From NCBI GenBank assembly GCA_018970245.1, contig JAGWWT010000010.1, positions 1 to 44,466 of the forward strand: a DNA stretch of 44,466 bases, given 5' to 3'. The notes beneath the pieces are model-generated. The model had not been told where the DNA came from, ran no database searches, and worked only from the letters and a program-made list of their open reading frames with translations. Made by a program: the position numbers and the translations under genes. Source of the DNA: Patescibacteria group bacterium. Lineage in GTDB: Bacteria; Patescibacteriota; Minisyncoccia; Phycocordibacterales; PALSA-1337. This document shows, in pieces, positions 18,317 through 26,157 of this stretch; the stretch's first letter is position 1; each line of letters begins with the position of its first letter.

Positions 18317-19228
18317 ATGGCTACCCTCTACACCCAACAAGACAAGAATGTCCACAGGACGTGGTTCCTGATGGCTGCATTCTTGGCCATAGTCATCGCT
18401 ATCGGCTGGTTCATAAGCTATTACTACGACAGCCCCGGCATCCTGATCGTCGCCGTCGTTTTCGCCGTCGGCATGAATGTCCTCAGCTACTGGAATTCCG
18501 ACAGGATCGCGCTGTCGCTCGCTGGCGCCAAGCCGGCCGATCCGCATCAGTACCAGGAGCTCTTCAGGACCGTAGAGAACCTTTCCATAACGGCAGGATT
18601 GCCGGCGCCGAGGCTTTATATCATCGACGATCCGGCACCGAACGCTTTCGCCACCGGGCGAGACAAGGAGCATGCGGCCATCGCGGTCACTTCCGGCCTT
18701 CTCGCGATCATGGACAAGAATGAGCTTTCCGGCGTCCTGGCTCATGAGATGTCGCACATCGGCAACCGGGACACGCTGCTCATGACTGTAGTCGTCGTCC
18801 TAGTCGGCTTCATCGCCATTCTGGCCAACATCTTCACTCGCGGCTTGTGGTTCGGCGGCGGGCGCAGGGGAGGCCGCAGCGGAGAAGGGGAAGGCGGCGG
18901 CCAGCTCGGCGCGATCCTATTCGTAGTCGGCATCATCTTCGTCATCCTTTCTCCCATAGTCGCCCAGCTCATCCAGCTAGCCATCTCCAGGAAGCGCGAA
19001 TTCCTGGCTGACGCCGACGGAGCCTTGCTCACGAGATATCCGGAAGGCTTGGCTTCGGCGTTGGAAAAGCTCAAGGCTTACGAGCAGCCCATGCGCCGCG
19101 CCAACAATGCTACGGCGCACCTCTTCATCGCCAATCCTTTCGGCCGCGAGGGCTTCAAGGGCCTGGCCAAGCTCTTCATGACCCACCCGCCTCTCGATGA
19201 TCGCATCAAAGCTTTGCGGGAGATGTAA
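18317..19228 (+). CDS. htpX: HtpX-type membrane zinc metalloprotease
   Basis: The 303-residue M48 peptidase has the zinc motif HEMSH (His143, His147), with the third ligand in KREFLADADG. Two N-terminal membrane helices (about 17-50) and two central ones (about 152-175 and 198-218) flank a Gly/Arg-rich loop (GGGRRGGRSGEGEGGG). The active site faces the cytoplasm in this family and degrades misfolded membrane proteins. The C-terminal SRKREFLAD and MTHPPLDDRIKAL motifs are intact. The neighbours lemA and a DUF3137-like gene support an envelope-maintenance cluster. Confidence 0.94.
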   Translation: MATLYTQQDKNVHRTWFLMAAFLAIVIAIGWFISYYYDSPGILIVAVVFAVGMNVLSYWNSDRIALSLAGAKPADPHQYQELFRTVENLSITAGLPAPRLYIIDDPAPNAFATGRDKEHAAIAVTSGLLAIMDKNELSGVLAHEMSHIGNRDTLLMTVVVVLVGFIAILANIFTRGLWFGGGRRGGRSGEGEGGGQLGAILFVVGIIFVILSPIVAQLIQLAISRKREFLADADGALLTRYPEGLASALEKLKAYEQPMRRANNATAHLFIANPFGREGFKGLAKLFMTHPPLDDRIKALREM

Positions 19229-19262
19229 GCGTTATCGCGCTAAGTGAGCTACAATTACCTCC

Positions 19263-20096
19263 GTGGAACCGACCCAGACCCAACCCAACGAGCAGCCGAT
19301 CGAAGACGTGAACGCGAGCGCTGGACGATATTTCCATCAGCACGACCTCAAGTACCTATATCTCGCCGCTGTCGTAGAGCTCGCGCTCGTGGAAGCGGTT
19401 ATCTTCTACGACTGGTCGCCATACCTCTTGATCCTCCCGATCTTCGGGATCATCGTCGTCTACGGCCGCGAACGGGATCAGATCGAGCAAAAGTTCTTCG
19501 AGCAGGAAGCGCAGGCCTTCGGCATGAGCTATTCGCCGACAGGAGATTTGCGGACGGTCACCGGCAAGCTGTTCAAGGCCGGCCACAGCCAGTCGATCAG
19601 GCACGTGTTGACCGGATCCATGAATGGGCGGGCCACGCGGATCTTCCAGTTCTCATTCACGATCGGCTATGGAAAGAGCTCGCGGACCATCGTCTCGACG
19701 GTCTTTGAGACGGTCTTTAATAATGACATGCCGGATATAATCCTCCGGGGCACGAAGAGCGTCTTTGGACTGATCGAGATCGCCCTCGGGGAAGAAAAGG
19801 TGACGCTCGAAGGCGATTTCAATGCCTACTTCTCCTTGCGCGTGCCGAAGGGATTCGAGGCCGATGCCTACGAGATCCTGACGCCGGACATCATGGCTGA
19901 CCTGATCGACAAGGCCAAGGACATCTCGTTCGAGTTCTGCGGGAACAGGCTCTATATCTATACCAACGGTGCGGAGATGAATCGGACAAAGCTCCAGCAG
20001 GCCATCGACTTCGCTGGCTACCTGGAAAACCTGTTCAGCCGCAGCTCCCAAGCCGTCGATGTGGCGTCGGAGCAGCCGCAGCCGGCGGCCGGGTAG
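19263..20096 (+). CDS. DUF3137-like membrane protein
   Basis: The 277-residue protein has two adjacent membrane helices near residues 30-68 (YLYLAAVVELALVEAVIFY and LLILPIFGIIVVYG). A soluble part follows with RIFQFSFTIGYGKSSRTIVS, VTLEGDFNAYFSLRVPKGFE and FCGNRLYIYTNG. This resembles DUF3137 proteins, which are often found beside LemA, but the match is by eye. The start is GTG 19263. TACAAT (19250-19255) ends 7 nt before it, consistent with a leaderless GTG-initiated mRNA. A role with LemA and HtpX in envelope upkeep is inferred from position. Confidence 0.7.
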   Translation: MEPTQTQPNEQPIEDVNASAGRYFHQHDLKYLYLAAVVELALVEAVIFYDWSPYLLILPIFGIIVVYGRERDQIEQKFFEQEAQAFGMSYSPTGDLRTVTGKLFKAGHSQSIRHVLTGSMNGRATRIFQFSFTIGYGKSSRTIVSTVFETVFNNDMPDIILRGTKSVFGLIEIALGEEKVTLEGDFNAYFSLRVPKGFEADAYEILTPDIMADLIDKAKDISFEFCGNRLYIYTNGAEMNRTKLQQAIDFAGYLENLFSRSSQAVDVASEQPQPAAG

Positions 20097-20131
20097 CTTT
20101 CAGCCACGGCTTTTGTTAGGATGACTGCCAC

Positions 20132-20216
20132 GGAGGGTTCGCATAGCGGTCTAGTGCGCACGCTTGGAAAGCGTGTGTGGGGCAACTCACCGAGGGTTCG
20201 AATCCCTCACCCTCCG
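20132..20216 (+). tRNA. tRNA-Ser (anticodon GGA)
   Basis: Acceptor GGAGGGT (20132-20138) pairs with ACCCTCC (20209-20215), with discriminator G at 20216. The anticodon stem ACGCT/AGCGT encloses loop TGGAAAG-type sequence with anticodon GGA. A long variable arm (GTGTGGGGCAACTCAC) and the T-arm GAGGGTTCGAATCCCTC complete a class II tRNA. CCA is not encoded. Confidence 0.95.
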
Positions 20217-20281
20217 CAAAAAAGTGAAATCGCGTTCCGAGAGCGGTGTTAATGGCGAGTCCTGATATACTTTTCTTGATT

Positions 20282-21082
20282 ATGACCGAAGACCAATATC
20301 TCGATATTCTGACATCATGTGAACCGATCTTTGAGCAAGCGGGCCAGCTTGCTCTTGATCTGAGGGGCAAAGTCCCTATCCACAATAAATCATCGACCGG
20401 TGTTGAAGGCGTAGATATCGTGACCGGCGCCGATCTTCAGGTGCAGGAATTCATCCTTTCAAGGCTAGCTGAGACGCCGCTCGCGGAATGCGGATTATTC
20501 GCCGAAGAAGCGACTCCCTCGGTTTCCAAATTCAAAGGGACCAACGGTCTCGTTCTTTTGATCGACCCGATCGACGGAACGGCAAAATATGTATCTGGCG
20601 GAAAATTCTTCTCTGTGATCATCAGCATGCACAATAAAAAGGATCTGCTCTATACTTATTATCGTTTTCCGTTGCTCGGCTGGACTAAACGTATTGTGAA
20701 AGATAAAGCTGAGGATATCGGTAGTGTCCCTGAGATACAGATAAAACCAGGCGTCGATGAGATGAGCGTGATCGCTTATTTGGAATATATCAAACCAGAC
20801 AGATTGCCTCCTGAAGTCGAAGATGCGCTAAAGATCAGAGGCCTGTCTTTGCACCAACGCAAAGACATAGTCGATGAAGGCAACATGATCTCATTGATGT
20901 TCCTAGAGAAGATCGCTGGAGTGGCTATACAGAATCCAATTGCCTATGATTGCCTCGGCTCATTGCATTATGCCCGTGCGACTGGAAGATTCGAGATATA
21001 TTCGACTGTAGATCTGTCAAAGCCAATGAAAGGCCGATACGGAATCTATTATCCTGGATTGTATGTTATCTGTAAAAAATAA
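20282..21082 (+). CDS. Inositol-monophosphatase-like sugar phosphatase
   Basis: The 266-residue product belongs to the Li-sensitive, metal-dependent phosphatase fold. Metal ligands are present: Glu75-Glu76 in LFAEEAT, Asp95 and Asp98 in the signature DPIDGT (95-100), and Asp223 in AYDCLGSLHYARATG, where the usual Trp before Asp is Tyr. Candidate substrates are myo-inositol phosphate, fructose 1,6-bisphosphate or 3'-phosphoadenosine phosphates, and these cannot be separated by eye. ATG 20282 is supported by an extended -10 (TGATATACT, 20263-20271). Composition is more AT-rich than the surroundings, hinting at transfer. It follows tRNA-Ser, a common insertion site, but no integrase or repeat of the tRNA end was seen. 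Confidence 0.82.
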   Translation: MTEDQYLDILTSCEPIFEQAGQLALDLRGKVPIHNKSSTGVEGVDIVTGADLQVQEFILSRLAETPLAECGLFAEEATPSVSKFKGTNGLVLLIDPIDGTAKYVSGGKFFSVIISMHNKKDLLYTYYRFPLLGWTKRIVKDKAEDIGSVPEIQIKPGVDEMSVIAYLEYIKPDRLPPEVEDALKIRGLSLHQRKDIVDEGNMISLMFLEKIAGVAIQNPIAYDCLGSLHYARATGRFEIYSTVDLSKPMKGRYGIYYPGLYVICKK

Positions 21083-21089
21083 GAACTGA

Positions 21090-21518
21090 CTACGAGTCCC
21101 AATAATTTCTCCCCGTTTTCAACGCCTCAATATAGCTCGGTATGGAACTGAAGATGGGATCGGGCAAGTCGTCTAGGTCGTACCATTCCCAGCTTTCGAC
21201 TTTATCAGGCTCCATGATCTTCGGCTCGCCGCTCTGCCAATCAGCTATCAATCCTACGTCGACATAGTGCTTAGGGGCATATTGCTTCAAGTTCATCAGC
21301 CGCAGGAAGCGCACATTGCAGATCTGCATCCCTGTTTCCTCCGATGTCTCTCGTTTGGCGCAGTCCTCGAAGGATTCCATATATTCCATGTGCCCGCCTG
21401 GGAACGCGTATTCTCCTTTGCCATGAGAGCCTCGACGCTTGCCGAGCAGGACCTTGCCGTCCTTCATGATCATGACTCCTATGCCCACCTTCGGGTAGGG
21501 TTTCTGTTCCATATCCAT
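21090..21518 (-). CDS. Nudix hydrolase
   Basis: The 142-residue product has a complete Nudix box at residues 42-64 (GHMEYMESFEDCAKRETSEE then TGM; Gx5Ex7REUxEExGU) after VGIGVMIMKDGKVLLGKRRG. This N-terminal form resembles NUDT15/MutT-like nucleotide-cleaning enzymes that hydrolyse modified (d)NTPs or nucleotide-sugars. The substrate is uncertain. It is cytoplasmic and convergent with the inositol-phosphatase-like gene, with only 7 bp between the stops. Confidence 0.92.
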   Translation of the reverse strand: MDMEQKPYPKVGIGVMIMKDGKVLLGKRRGSHGKGEYAFPGGHMEYMESFEDCAKRETSEETGMQICNVRFLRLMNLKQYAPKHYVDVGLIADWQSGEPKIMEPDKVESWEWYDLDDLPDPIFSSIPSYIEALKTGRNYWDS

Positions 21519-21555
21519 ATTTTATCTCAGTCGAATCCGCAGCGCATGCGCATGC

Positions 21556-21598
21556 TTTTACCCCCTGTGCATAACTGGGGAGCGGGCGGCGGGTAAAA
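21556..21598. repeat. Inverted repeat TTTTACCC ... GGGTAAAA
   Basis: The arms at 21556-21563 and 21591-21598 lie between the divergent Nudix gene and a 64-residue ORF, just before the latter's -10 (21605-21610). The interior also pairs CCCC with GGGG and contains TGTGCATAA, which fits the DnaA-box consensus. It is a possible operator. Confidence 0.45.
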
Positions 21599-21630
21599 AA
21601 GAGATATAATCATCGCAGAAAGCTTTTCTC

Positions 21631-21825
21631 ATGAATGCCCAGACTTCGTCGCCGAAGCAAGTGCTTCCAGCGCTGCAGAAAGCAGCCGAACGGTTCAGGC
21701 AGCTGCGCGACAGTCAGCTGACCTATCAGCGAGCGGGCAGGATATTCGAGCATTCTCCCGACAGGAATGAGCGCCACGTCCATTGTTTCCTGCATGCCAT
21801 GCGCCACAGGCTCGATCAACGATAG
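21631..21825 (+). CDS. Hypothetical 64-residue basic protein
   Basis: I do not recognise this family. It is 64 residues, basic and His/Arg/Gln-rich (for example QLTYQRAGRIFEHSPDRNER then HVHCFLHAMRHRLDQR), with no membrane helix. Support for a real gene is a perfect TATAAT at 21605-21610 with a leader of about 14 nt, and a terminator-like hairpin with a T-tract at 21853-21884. It lies alone between divergent Nudix and convergent DUF1761 genes. Confidence 0.55.
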   Translation: MNAQTSSPKQVLPALQKAAERFRQLRDSQLTYQRAGRIFEHSPDRNERHVHCFLHAMRHRLDQR

Positions 21826-21852
21826 CGCCGGCGAATGCCAGCCATACGCAAA

Positions 21853-21884
21853 GCGAGCACCTCTCCGAGATGCCCGCATTTTTT
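21853..21884 (+). terminator. Terminator after the 64-residue ORF
   Basis: GCGaGCAcCTC (21853-21863) pairs with GAGaTGCcCGC (21867-21877) with two mismatches around TCC, followed by ATTTTTT. Confidence 0.6.
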
Positions 21885-21917
21885 GTCCCGAGATCTTGTC
21901 TCTATATCTCCGCTAGG

Positions 21918-22340
21918 TCACTGCCAGGCGCCGATGATGGCTCCGCCGACGATCAGGCTGACGAGCGAGCCGACAGATTCTATGAGGATGAGCTTGAGCG
22001 GCCTCCGGTCCCAAAGCATGCCAGAGACCGCGTGCGTGGCCAGGAATCCGAGCCAGACTATGAAGCCGAAGAATGCTCCGTCGCCGCCCGAGACCGTGCC
22101 AGTGGCCGCGATCAGGAACCCGAGGACCGCGAATTGGATCAGGGTGATCACGAATTGCGAGACGTAGCTCTTCCACACGCCTGGCTTCGCGCCGGATCCA
22201 GCGGAAGCCTGGCCATTTCCCGCTGTCGCGCCGGTTAGCTCCGCCCATTCTTTGGCGAAAAGCCACGAATACCATACTGCGCCGATGAGGAAAGCTGCTA
22301 TCGTGGCTATCAGGATCGGCCAGAAATTGACGGTTGTCAT
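21918..22340 (-). CDS. DUF1761 family membrane protein
   Basis: The product of about 140 residues has four membrane helices. The N-terminal NFWPILIATIAAFLIGAVWY with SWLFAKEWAEL is the DUF1761 hallmark, followed by FVITLIQFAVLGFLIAATG, FGFIVWLGFLATHAVSGMLW and LVSLIVGGAIIGAW. The family has no established function. ATG 22340 is preferred over the in-frame ATG 22352 because TATAAG (22362-22357) predicts transcription from about 22350, inside the upstream codon. It is divergent from the next small gene. Confidence 0.85.
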   Translation of the reverse strand: MTTVNFWPILIATIAAFLIGAVWYSWLFAKEWAELTGATAGNGQASAGSGAKPGVWKSYVSQFVITLIQFAVLGFLIAATGTVSGGDGAFFGFIVWLGFLATHAVSGMLWDRRPLKLILIESVGSLVSLIVGGAIIGAWQ

Positions 22341-22382
22341 GGTGTATTGCATTTAGCTTATATGGTAAAATAGTATCACGCT

Positions 22383-22538
22383 ATGTTGTTATCAGTCATC
22401 TTCCTTTTCCTGGCGCTTTACTTCTACTATGCCGATTCCGGATGGGTATTCCCGCCGGCGCCGAGCTGGAATCTCCTGTGGGCCGCCTTCTGCGCCGTCC
22501 TTGCGCTCATCCTCTTCCTAAAGCGCCATCACGCATGA
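22383..22538 (+). CDS. 51-residue two-helix membrane protein
   Basis: ATG 22383 opens a 51-codon frame: MLLSVIFLFLALYFYYADSG, a short linker WVFPPAPSW, then NLLWAAFCAVLALILFLKRH and a TGA overlapping the DUF192 start (ATGA at 22535-22538). Two membrane helices of about 16-18 residues fill almost the whole protein. An extended -10 (TGG then TAAAAT, 22366-22371) gives a leader of about 5 nt. I know no family. The translational coupling suggests it works with, or simply precedes, the DUF192 protein. Confidence 0.7.
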   Translation: MLLSVIFLFLALYFYYADSGWVFPPAPSWNLLWAAFCAVLALILFLKRHHA

Positions 22539-22996
22539 GCCAGCGTCGCGACAAGAGCACCAGCTTCTTGATCTACGGCTTGGCCGTGATCGCCGCTCTG
22601 TATGTCGTCTCCATCCTGATCGGGCCGCATGCGCCTGGCATCTTCTCTACGCCCATATCCGCTCCTTTGGGGACCATCCATGCTGCCATAGCGACGACTT
22701 CCGCCGATCAGGAGAAGGGCCTCGGCGATCGCGACCAGATAGCTGCGGACCAAGGCATGCTCTTCGCCTTCAACGCCCCCGGCGACTACGGATTCTGGAT
22801 GAAGGACATGAGATTCCCGCTCGACATGGTCTGGATCCTTTCCAACAAGAAGGTCACGGGCGTCACGTACGATATACCAGCCGATTCCTATCCTACGGTA
22901 TTCTATCCTCCATTGGCAGTCTCTTATGTCCTCGAGCTTCCGGCCGGTTCGGCTGCCAAGTTCGGCATCGCAACGGGTACGCAGCTTGGATTCTAG
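22535..22996 (+). CDS. DUF192 family exported protein
   Basis: The 153-residue protein has an N-terminal membrane helix (about 11-30) and a DUF192 domain. The hallmark segments are LGDRDQIAADQGMLFAFN, the motif FWMKDMRFPLDMVWIL, and LELPAGSAAKFGIATGTQL at the end. DUF192 domains are small beta-barrels found in exported proteins of bacteria and archaea, and their role is unknown. The start at ATG 22535 overlaps the stop of the upstream small gene. A longer frame in the same register has no support. Confidence 0.9.
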   Translation: MSQRRDKSTSFLIYGLAVIAALYVVSILIGPHAPGIFSTPISAPLGTIHAAIATTSADQEKGLGDRDQIAADQGMLFAFNAPGDYGFWMKDMRFPLDMVWILSNKKVTGVTYDIPADSYPTVFYPPLAVSYVLELPAGSAAKFGIATGTQLGF

Positions 22997-23026
22997 TGAC
23001 AAATCGGATTTTCGTGACACAGTTTA

Positions 23027-23035
23027 TTATCCACA
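23027..23035 (+). promoter_or_regulatory. Perfect DnaA box (TTATCCACA)
   Basis: The consensus 9-mer lies 105 bp upstream of the ribonucleotide reductase start and next to a paired-stem structure. DnaA control of reductase genes is known in E. coli, but one box in a 44-kb window can arise by chance. Confidence 0.35.
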
Positions 23036-23042
23036 TCTTTTT

Positions 23043-23117
23043 TCTCGCGCGGGGCGGATGTAGAATGAGAACAAAGATTATCAGCAATTAGCTTGAGCGC
23101 GCGAGAGGACATCCGCC
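23043..23117 (+). promoter_or_regulatory. Interleaved 9-bp stems upstream of the ribonucleotide reductase (possible pseudoknot)
   Basis: TCTCGCGCG (23043-23051) is complementary to CGCGCGAGA (23098-23106), and GGCGGATGT (23053-23061) to ACATCCGCC (23109-23117). Both stems are perfect. The order A-B-A'-B' means the stems cross, as in an H-type pseudoknot or as two mutually exclusive hairpins. The structure ends 22 nt before the ATG at 23140, where a leader regulating transcription or translation would lie. Confidence 0.6.
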
Positions 23118-23139
23118 TGGACTCACGAGCGCCTAAAAT

Positions 23140-25464
23140 ATGCCGAAGAAAAAGAAAACCGCTACGAAGGAAGCGGTCAAGGCTCCTTCGATCCCTACGA
23201 TTATCAAAAGAGACGGCCGGATCGTGCCCTTCGATCTCGCCAAGATCCAGAACGCCGTCTGGAAGGGCATGAATACGGTCAATGAGGGGTCGATGGAAGA
23301 AGCCGGCCGCATCGCCAGCCAGGTTTTCGCAGAGCTCGTCCGCATCAAGAAGAAGTTCTCCAACTTCTTGCCGACGGTCGAAGGCGTCCAGGACATTGTG
23401 GAGCAGGAATTGATGCGCTCCGACTATGTGAAGACCGCCAAGCATTACGTGCTCTACCGCGAAGAGCACGCAAAGAAGCGCGCGCTCGGCATCGAAGTGC
23501 CGCCGCAGGTCCGGAAGCTCGCCTCCGATTCCAAGAAATACTTCCGGAACGCTTTGGGCGAGTTCGTCTATTACCGGACATACTCCAAGTGGATCGACGA
23601 GCAAGGCCGCCGAGAGACCTGGATCGAAACGGCTGACCGCTATATGGCCTTCATGAAGAAGAACCTCGGCTCCAAGCTCACTGACAAGGAGTACAAGGAG
23701 ATCAGGGAAGGAATATTGAACCAGCAGGCCATGCCCTCGATGCGCCTGCTCCAATTCTCTGGCAAGGCGGCCGAGCGAGACAACGTCTGCGCATACAACT
23801 GCTCGTTCATCGCCCCCGAATCGTTCCAGGACCTGGCGGAGATCATGTACGTCTCTATGTCCGGCACCGGCGCCGGCTGGGCCGTCGAGTCTACTAATGC
23901 CGAGAAGTTCCCCCAGATCCAGATCCAGACGGGAGAGAAGATGCCTAAATTCCAGATCCCGGATTCAAAGGAGGGCTGGGCCGATTCATTGGTTGTCGGC
24001 ATGAAGGCCTGGGCGGCAGGGAAGGACATCGAGTTCGACTACTCGCTCATCCGCCCCGAAGGCTCGCGCCTCAAGACCATGGGCGGCAAGGCTTCCGGTC
24101 CGGCGCCGCTCCAGCGCCTGCATAATTTCACGCGGCAGGTCATGCTGGACAGGCAAGGCAAGCGCCTGCGCCCGATCGACCTCCACGACATCATCTGCAT
24201 GATCGGCGACTGCGTCGTAGCCGGCGGCGTCCGCCGGAGCGCCATGATCTCGCTTTCGGACCTCGATGACGAGCAGATCCGCGATGCAAAGAAAGGCGCC
24301 TTCTATATGACCCATCCGCACCGCATGCTCGCCAACAACTCCGCTGTCTATATAAACAAGCCGACCAACGAGGAGTTCCTCGAAGAATGGATGGCCCTGG
24401 TCAAGAGCCGGTCCGGCGAGCGCGGCATCTTCAACCGCGGCTCGCTCGCCAAGACTCTGCCAGAGCGCAGGATCAAGGTCCTCAAAGAATACAAGGGCTA
24501 TTTCGATGTCACCGGACAGCATATCGTCGGGCCGATGGGCACCAATCCCTGCGGCGAGATCATCCTCCAGTCCAAGCAGTTCTGCAATCTGTCGGAGATC
24601 GTCGCCCGCGCCGAAGACACCAAGGCCACTCTCATGAAGAAGATCCGCTTGGCGACCATCCTCGGCACGTACCAGTCGTCGCTCACCAATTTCTCTTATC
24701 TTTCCAAGGAGTGGAAAGAGCACTGCGACAGGGAAAGGCTCCTCGGCGTATCCATAACCGGCCAGTGGGACTGCCCAGCGGTCCGCAAGCCGGAAGTCAT
24801 GCGCGCCCTCAAGGAAGAAGCCATCAAGATCAACCGCGAATACGCCAAGCGCTTCGGGGTGAACGAATCTACGGCTATAACCTGCGTCAAGCCGTCGGGC
24901 ACTCTCTCGCAGACCGTCGACTGCTCGTCGGGCATGCATCCGCGCCATTCCAAATTCTATATCCGACGCATCCGCATCTCGGCCACCGACTCGCTCTTCA
25001 AGATGCTCAAGGACCAAGGCGTGCCGTTCCATCCTGAGGTAGGCCAGACGGCCGAGAATGCCACGACCTACGTCCTCGAATTCCCGGTCAAGGCTCCTTC
25101 AGGCTCGATATTCCGCGACGACCTTTCAGCTATCGAGCAGCTCGAGTACTGGAAGATGGTCAAGACGAACTACACCGAGCACAATCCTTCAGTGACGATA
25201 TCAGTGGGGAACGACGAGTGGATCGCTGTCGCCAACTGGGTCTACGCGAACTGGGAGATAGTCGGCGGCCTCTCATTCTTGCCGCGCGAGGATGCGGTCT
25301 ACAAGCTCGCTCCGTATGAAGCGATCGACGAGAAGACCTACAAGGAGCTTGCCAAGAAGCTCGAGCACGTCGATTACTCCAAGATCATCACCTACGAGAA
25401 GCAGAACGAGACCGACCTCAAGAAAGAGCTGGCTTGCGTCTCCGGAGTCTGCGAGATCGTCTAG
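23140..25464 (+). CDS. nrdJ: Adenosylcobalamin-dependent (class II) ribonucleotide reductase
   Basis: The 774-residue single-chain reductase makes deoxyribonucleotides using coenzyme B12. An ATP-cone domain (residues 17-105) precedes the ten-stranded barrel. The radical cysteine is Cys471 in GTNPCGEI, and NVCAYNCSF carries one of the redox cysteines. TAITCVKPSGTLSQTVD is a further conserved element. The C-terminal CVSGVC pair (Cys766, Cys771) regenerates the disulfide. Layout resembles the monomeric triphosphate reductase of lactobacilli. B12 must be imported or scavenged, since no synthesis genes are here, and no B12-riboswitch box was seen. The glutaredoxin at 35.7 kb could supply electrons. 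The leader carries a pseudoknot-like element. A strong terminator follows. Confidence 0.93.
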   Translation: MPKKKKTATKEAVKAPSIPTIIKRDGRIVPFDLAKIQNAVWKGMNTVNEGSMEEAGRIASQVFAELVRIKKKFSNFLPTVEGVQDIVEQELMRSDYVKTAKHYVLYREEHAKKRALGIEVPPQVRKLASDSKKYFRNALGEFVYYRTYSKWIDEQGRRETWIETADRYMAFMKKNLGSKLTDKEYKEIREGILNQQAMPSMRLLQFSGKAAERDNVCAYNCSFIAPESFQDLAEIMYVSMSGTGAGWAVESTNAEKFPQIQIQTGEKMPKFQIPDSKEGWADSLVVGMKAWAAGKDIEFDYSLIRPEGSRLKTMGGKASGPAPLQRLHNFTRQVMLDRQGKRLRPIDLHDIICMIGDCVVAGGVRRSAMISLSDLDDEQIRDAKKGAFYMTHPHRMLANNSAVYINKPTNEEFLEEWMALVKSRSGERGIFNRGSLAKTLPERRIKVLKEYKGYFDVTGQHIVGPMGTNPCGEIILQSKQFCNLSEIVARAEDTKATLMKKIRLATILGTYQSSLTNFSYLSKEWKEHCDRERLLGVSITGQWDCPAVRKPEVMRALKEEAIKINREYAKRFGVNESTAITCVKPSGTLSQTVDCSSGMHPRHSKFYIRRIRISATDSLFKMLKDQGVPFHPEVGQTAENATTYVLEFPVKAPSGSIFRDDLSAIEQLEYWKMVKTNYTEHNPSVTISVGNDEWIAVANWVYANWEIVGGLSFLPREDAVYKLAPYEAIDEKTYKELAKKLEHVDYSKIITYEKQNETDLKKELACVSGVCEIV

Positions 25465-25504
25465 ATATACTGGGTCGTCATCGAAGATGTAGTTATGACA
25501 TGCG

Positions 25505-25537
25505 GAAAAATCCCTGTGAACTTCACAGGGATTTTTC
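25505..25537. terminator. Long palindromic terminator after nrdJ
   Basis: GAAAAATCCCTGTGAA (25505-25520) pairs perfectly with TTCACAGGGATTTTTC (25522-25537) around one central base. The A- and T-tracts make it usable from both sides. Confidence 0.9.
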
Positions 25538-25557
25538 ATGGGAGTAAAATTATGGTC

Positions 25558-26094
25558 ATGAATCGTCTCGCGCAATCGGACCCAGTGACTCTCGAATCGA
25601 TCGCTATATCCCTCAAGGCGACCAGGAATGAGTTGATCGAATCGATTAAGCCTTTGGCTACCACGAATGAGCTCACTGAATCGATCAAGCCTTTAGCAAC
25701 AAAGAAGGAGTTGACTGAAGCTATGAAGCCGCTGGCTACCAAGAAGGAACTAGCTGAAGCGATAAAACCCTTAGCGACTAAGAATGAATTGATCGACGCG
25801 ATCAAACCTCTAGCGACCAAGAATGAGCTGACTGAAGCTGTCAAACCTCTAGCGACCAAAAAGGAATTGGGCAATGTCGCCCAGCTTCTTGATGACCTGG
25901 CCATTGCTGTCAATAACGGATTCGAACGCATTGAAACTCGCCTAGATAGCCTTGATGAAAGAGTCGAGCGTAATCACAAATATGCTGTCGGACAGCTCGA
26001 TTACATCATGCTCCATTATGCAAGAAGGGAAGAATATGTCGATTTCAACGGACGCCTGCGGGTTTTGGAGAGAAAGTGTGCGAAATACAAGTGA
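25558..26094 (+). CDS. Protein with six 13-residue proline-containing repeats and a coiled-coil tail
   Basis: The 178-residue product has six tandem 39-bp units between 25627 and 25860. They encode variants of NELTEAIKPLATK (13 residues), followed by LGNVAQLLDDLAIAVNNGFE and a charged helical tail. Each unit has a Pro, so this is not a continuous 7- or 11-residue coiled coil. A string of short helices is more likely. The style recalls DUF1640-like or stalk proteins, but no family is clear. ATG 25558 is preferred: TAAAAT (25545-25550) ends 7 nt upstream. No signal peptide is present. Composition is AT-richer than the flanks. Function unknown. Confidence 0.7.
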   Translation: MNRLAQSDPVTLESIAISLKATRNELIESIKPLATTNELTESIKPLATKKELTEAMKPLATKKELAEAIKPLATKNELIDAIKPLATKNELTEAVKPLATKKELGNVAQLLDDLAIAVNNGFERIETRLDSLDERVERNHKYAVGQLDYIMLHYARREEYVDFNGRLRVLERKCAKYK

Positions 26095-26157
26095 ACACGG
26101 TTTAAATAAAATAACCGCACAAAGAAAATTTGTTGCGGCTGAAAGCTAATACGTCGA

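Noticed and set aside
20217-21100. Integrated element at tRNA-Ser
   Set aside because: The inositol-phosphatase-like gene after the tRNA is AT-rich, but I saw no integrase and no duplicated tRNA 3' end within the next few kilobases.
22997-23139. Cobalamin riboswitch before the B12-dependent reductase
   Set aside because: I found no B12-box-like sequence, and the leader is shorter than the usual 180-200 nt riboswitch.
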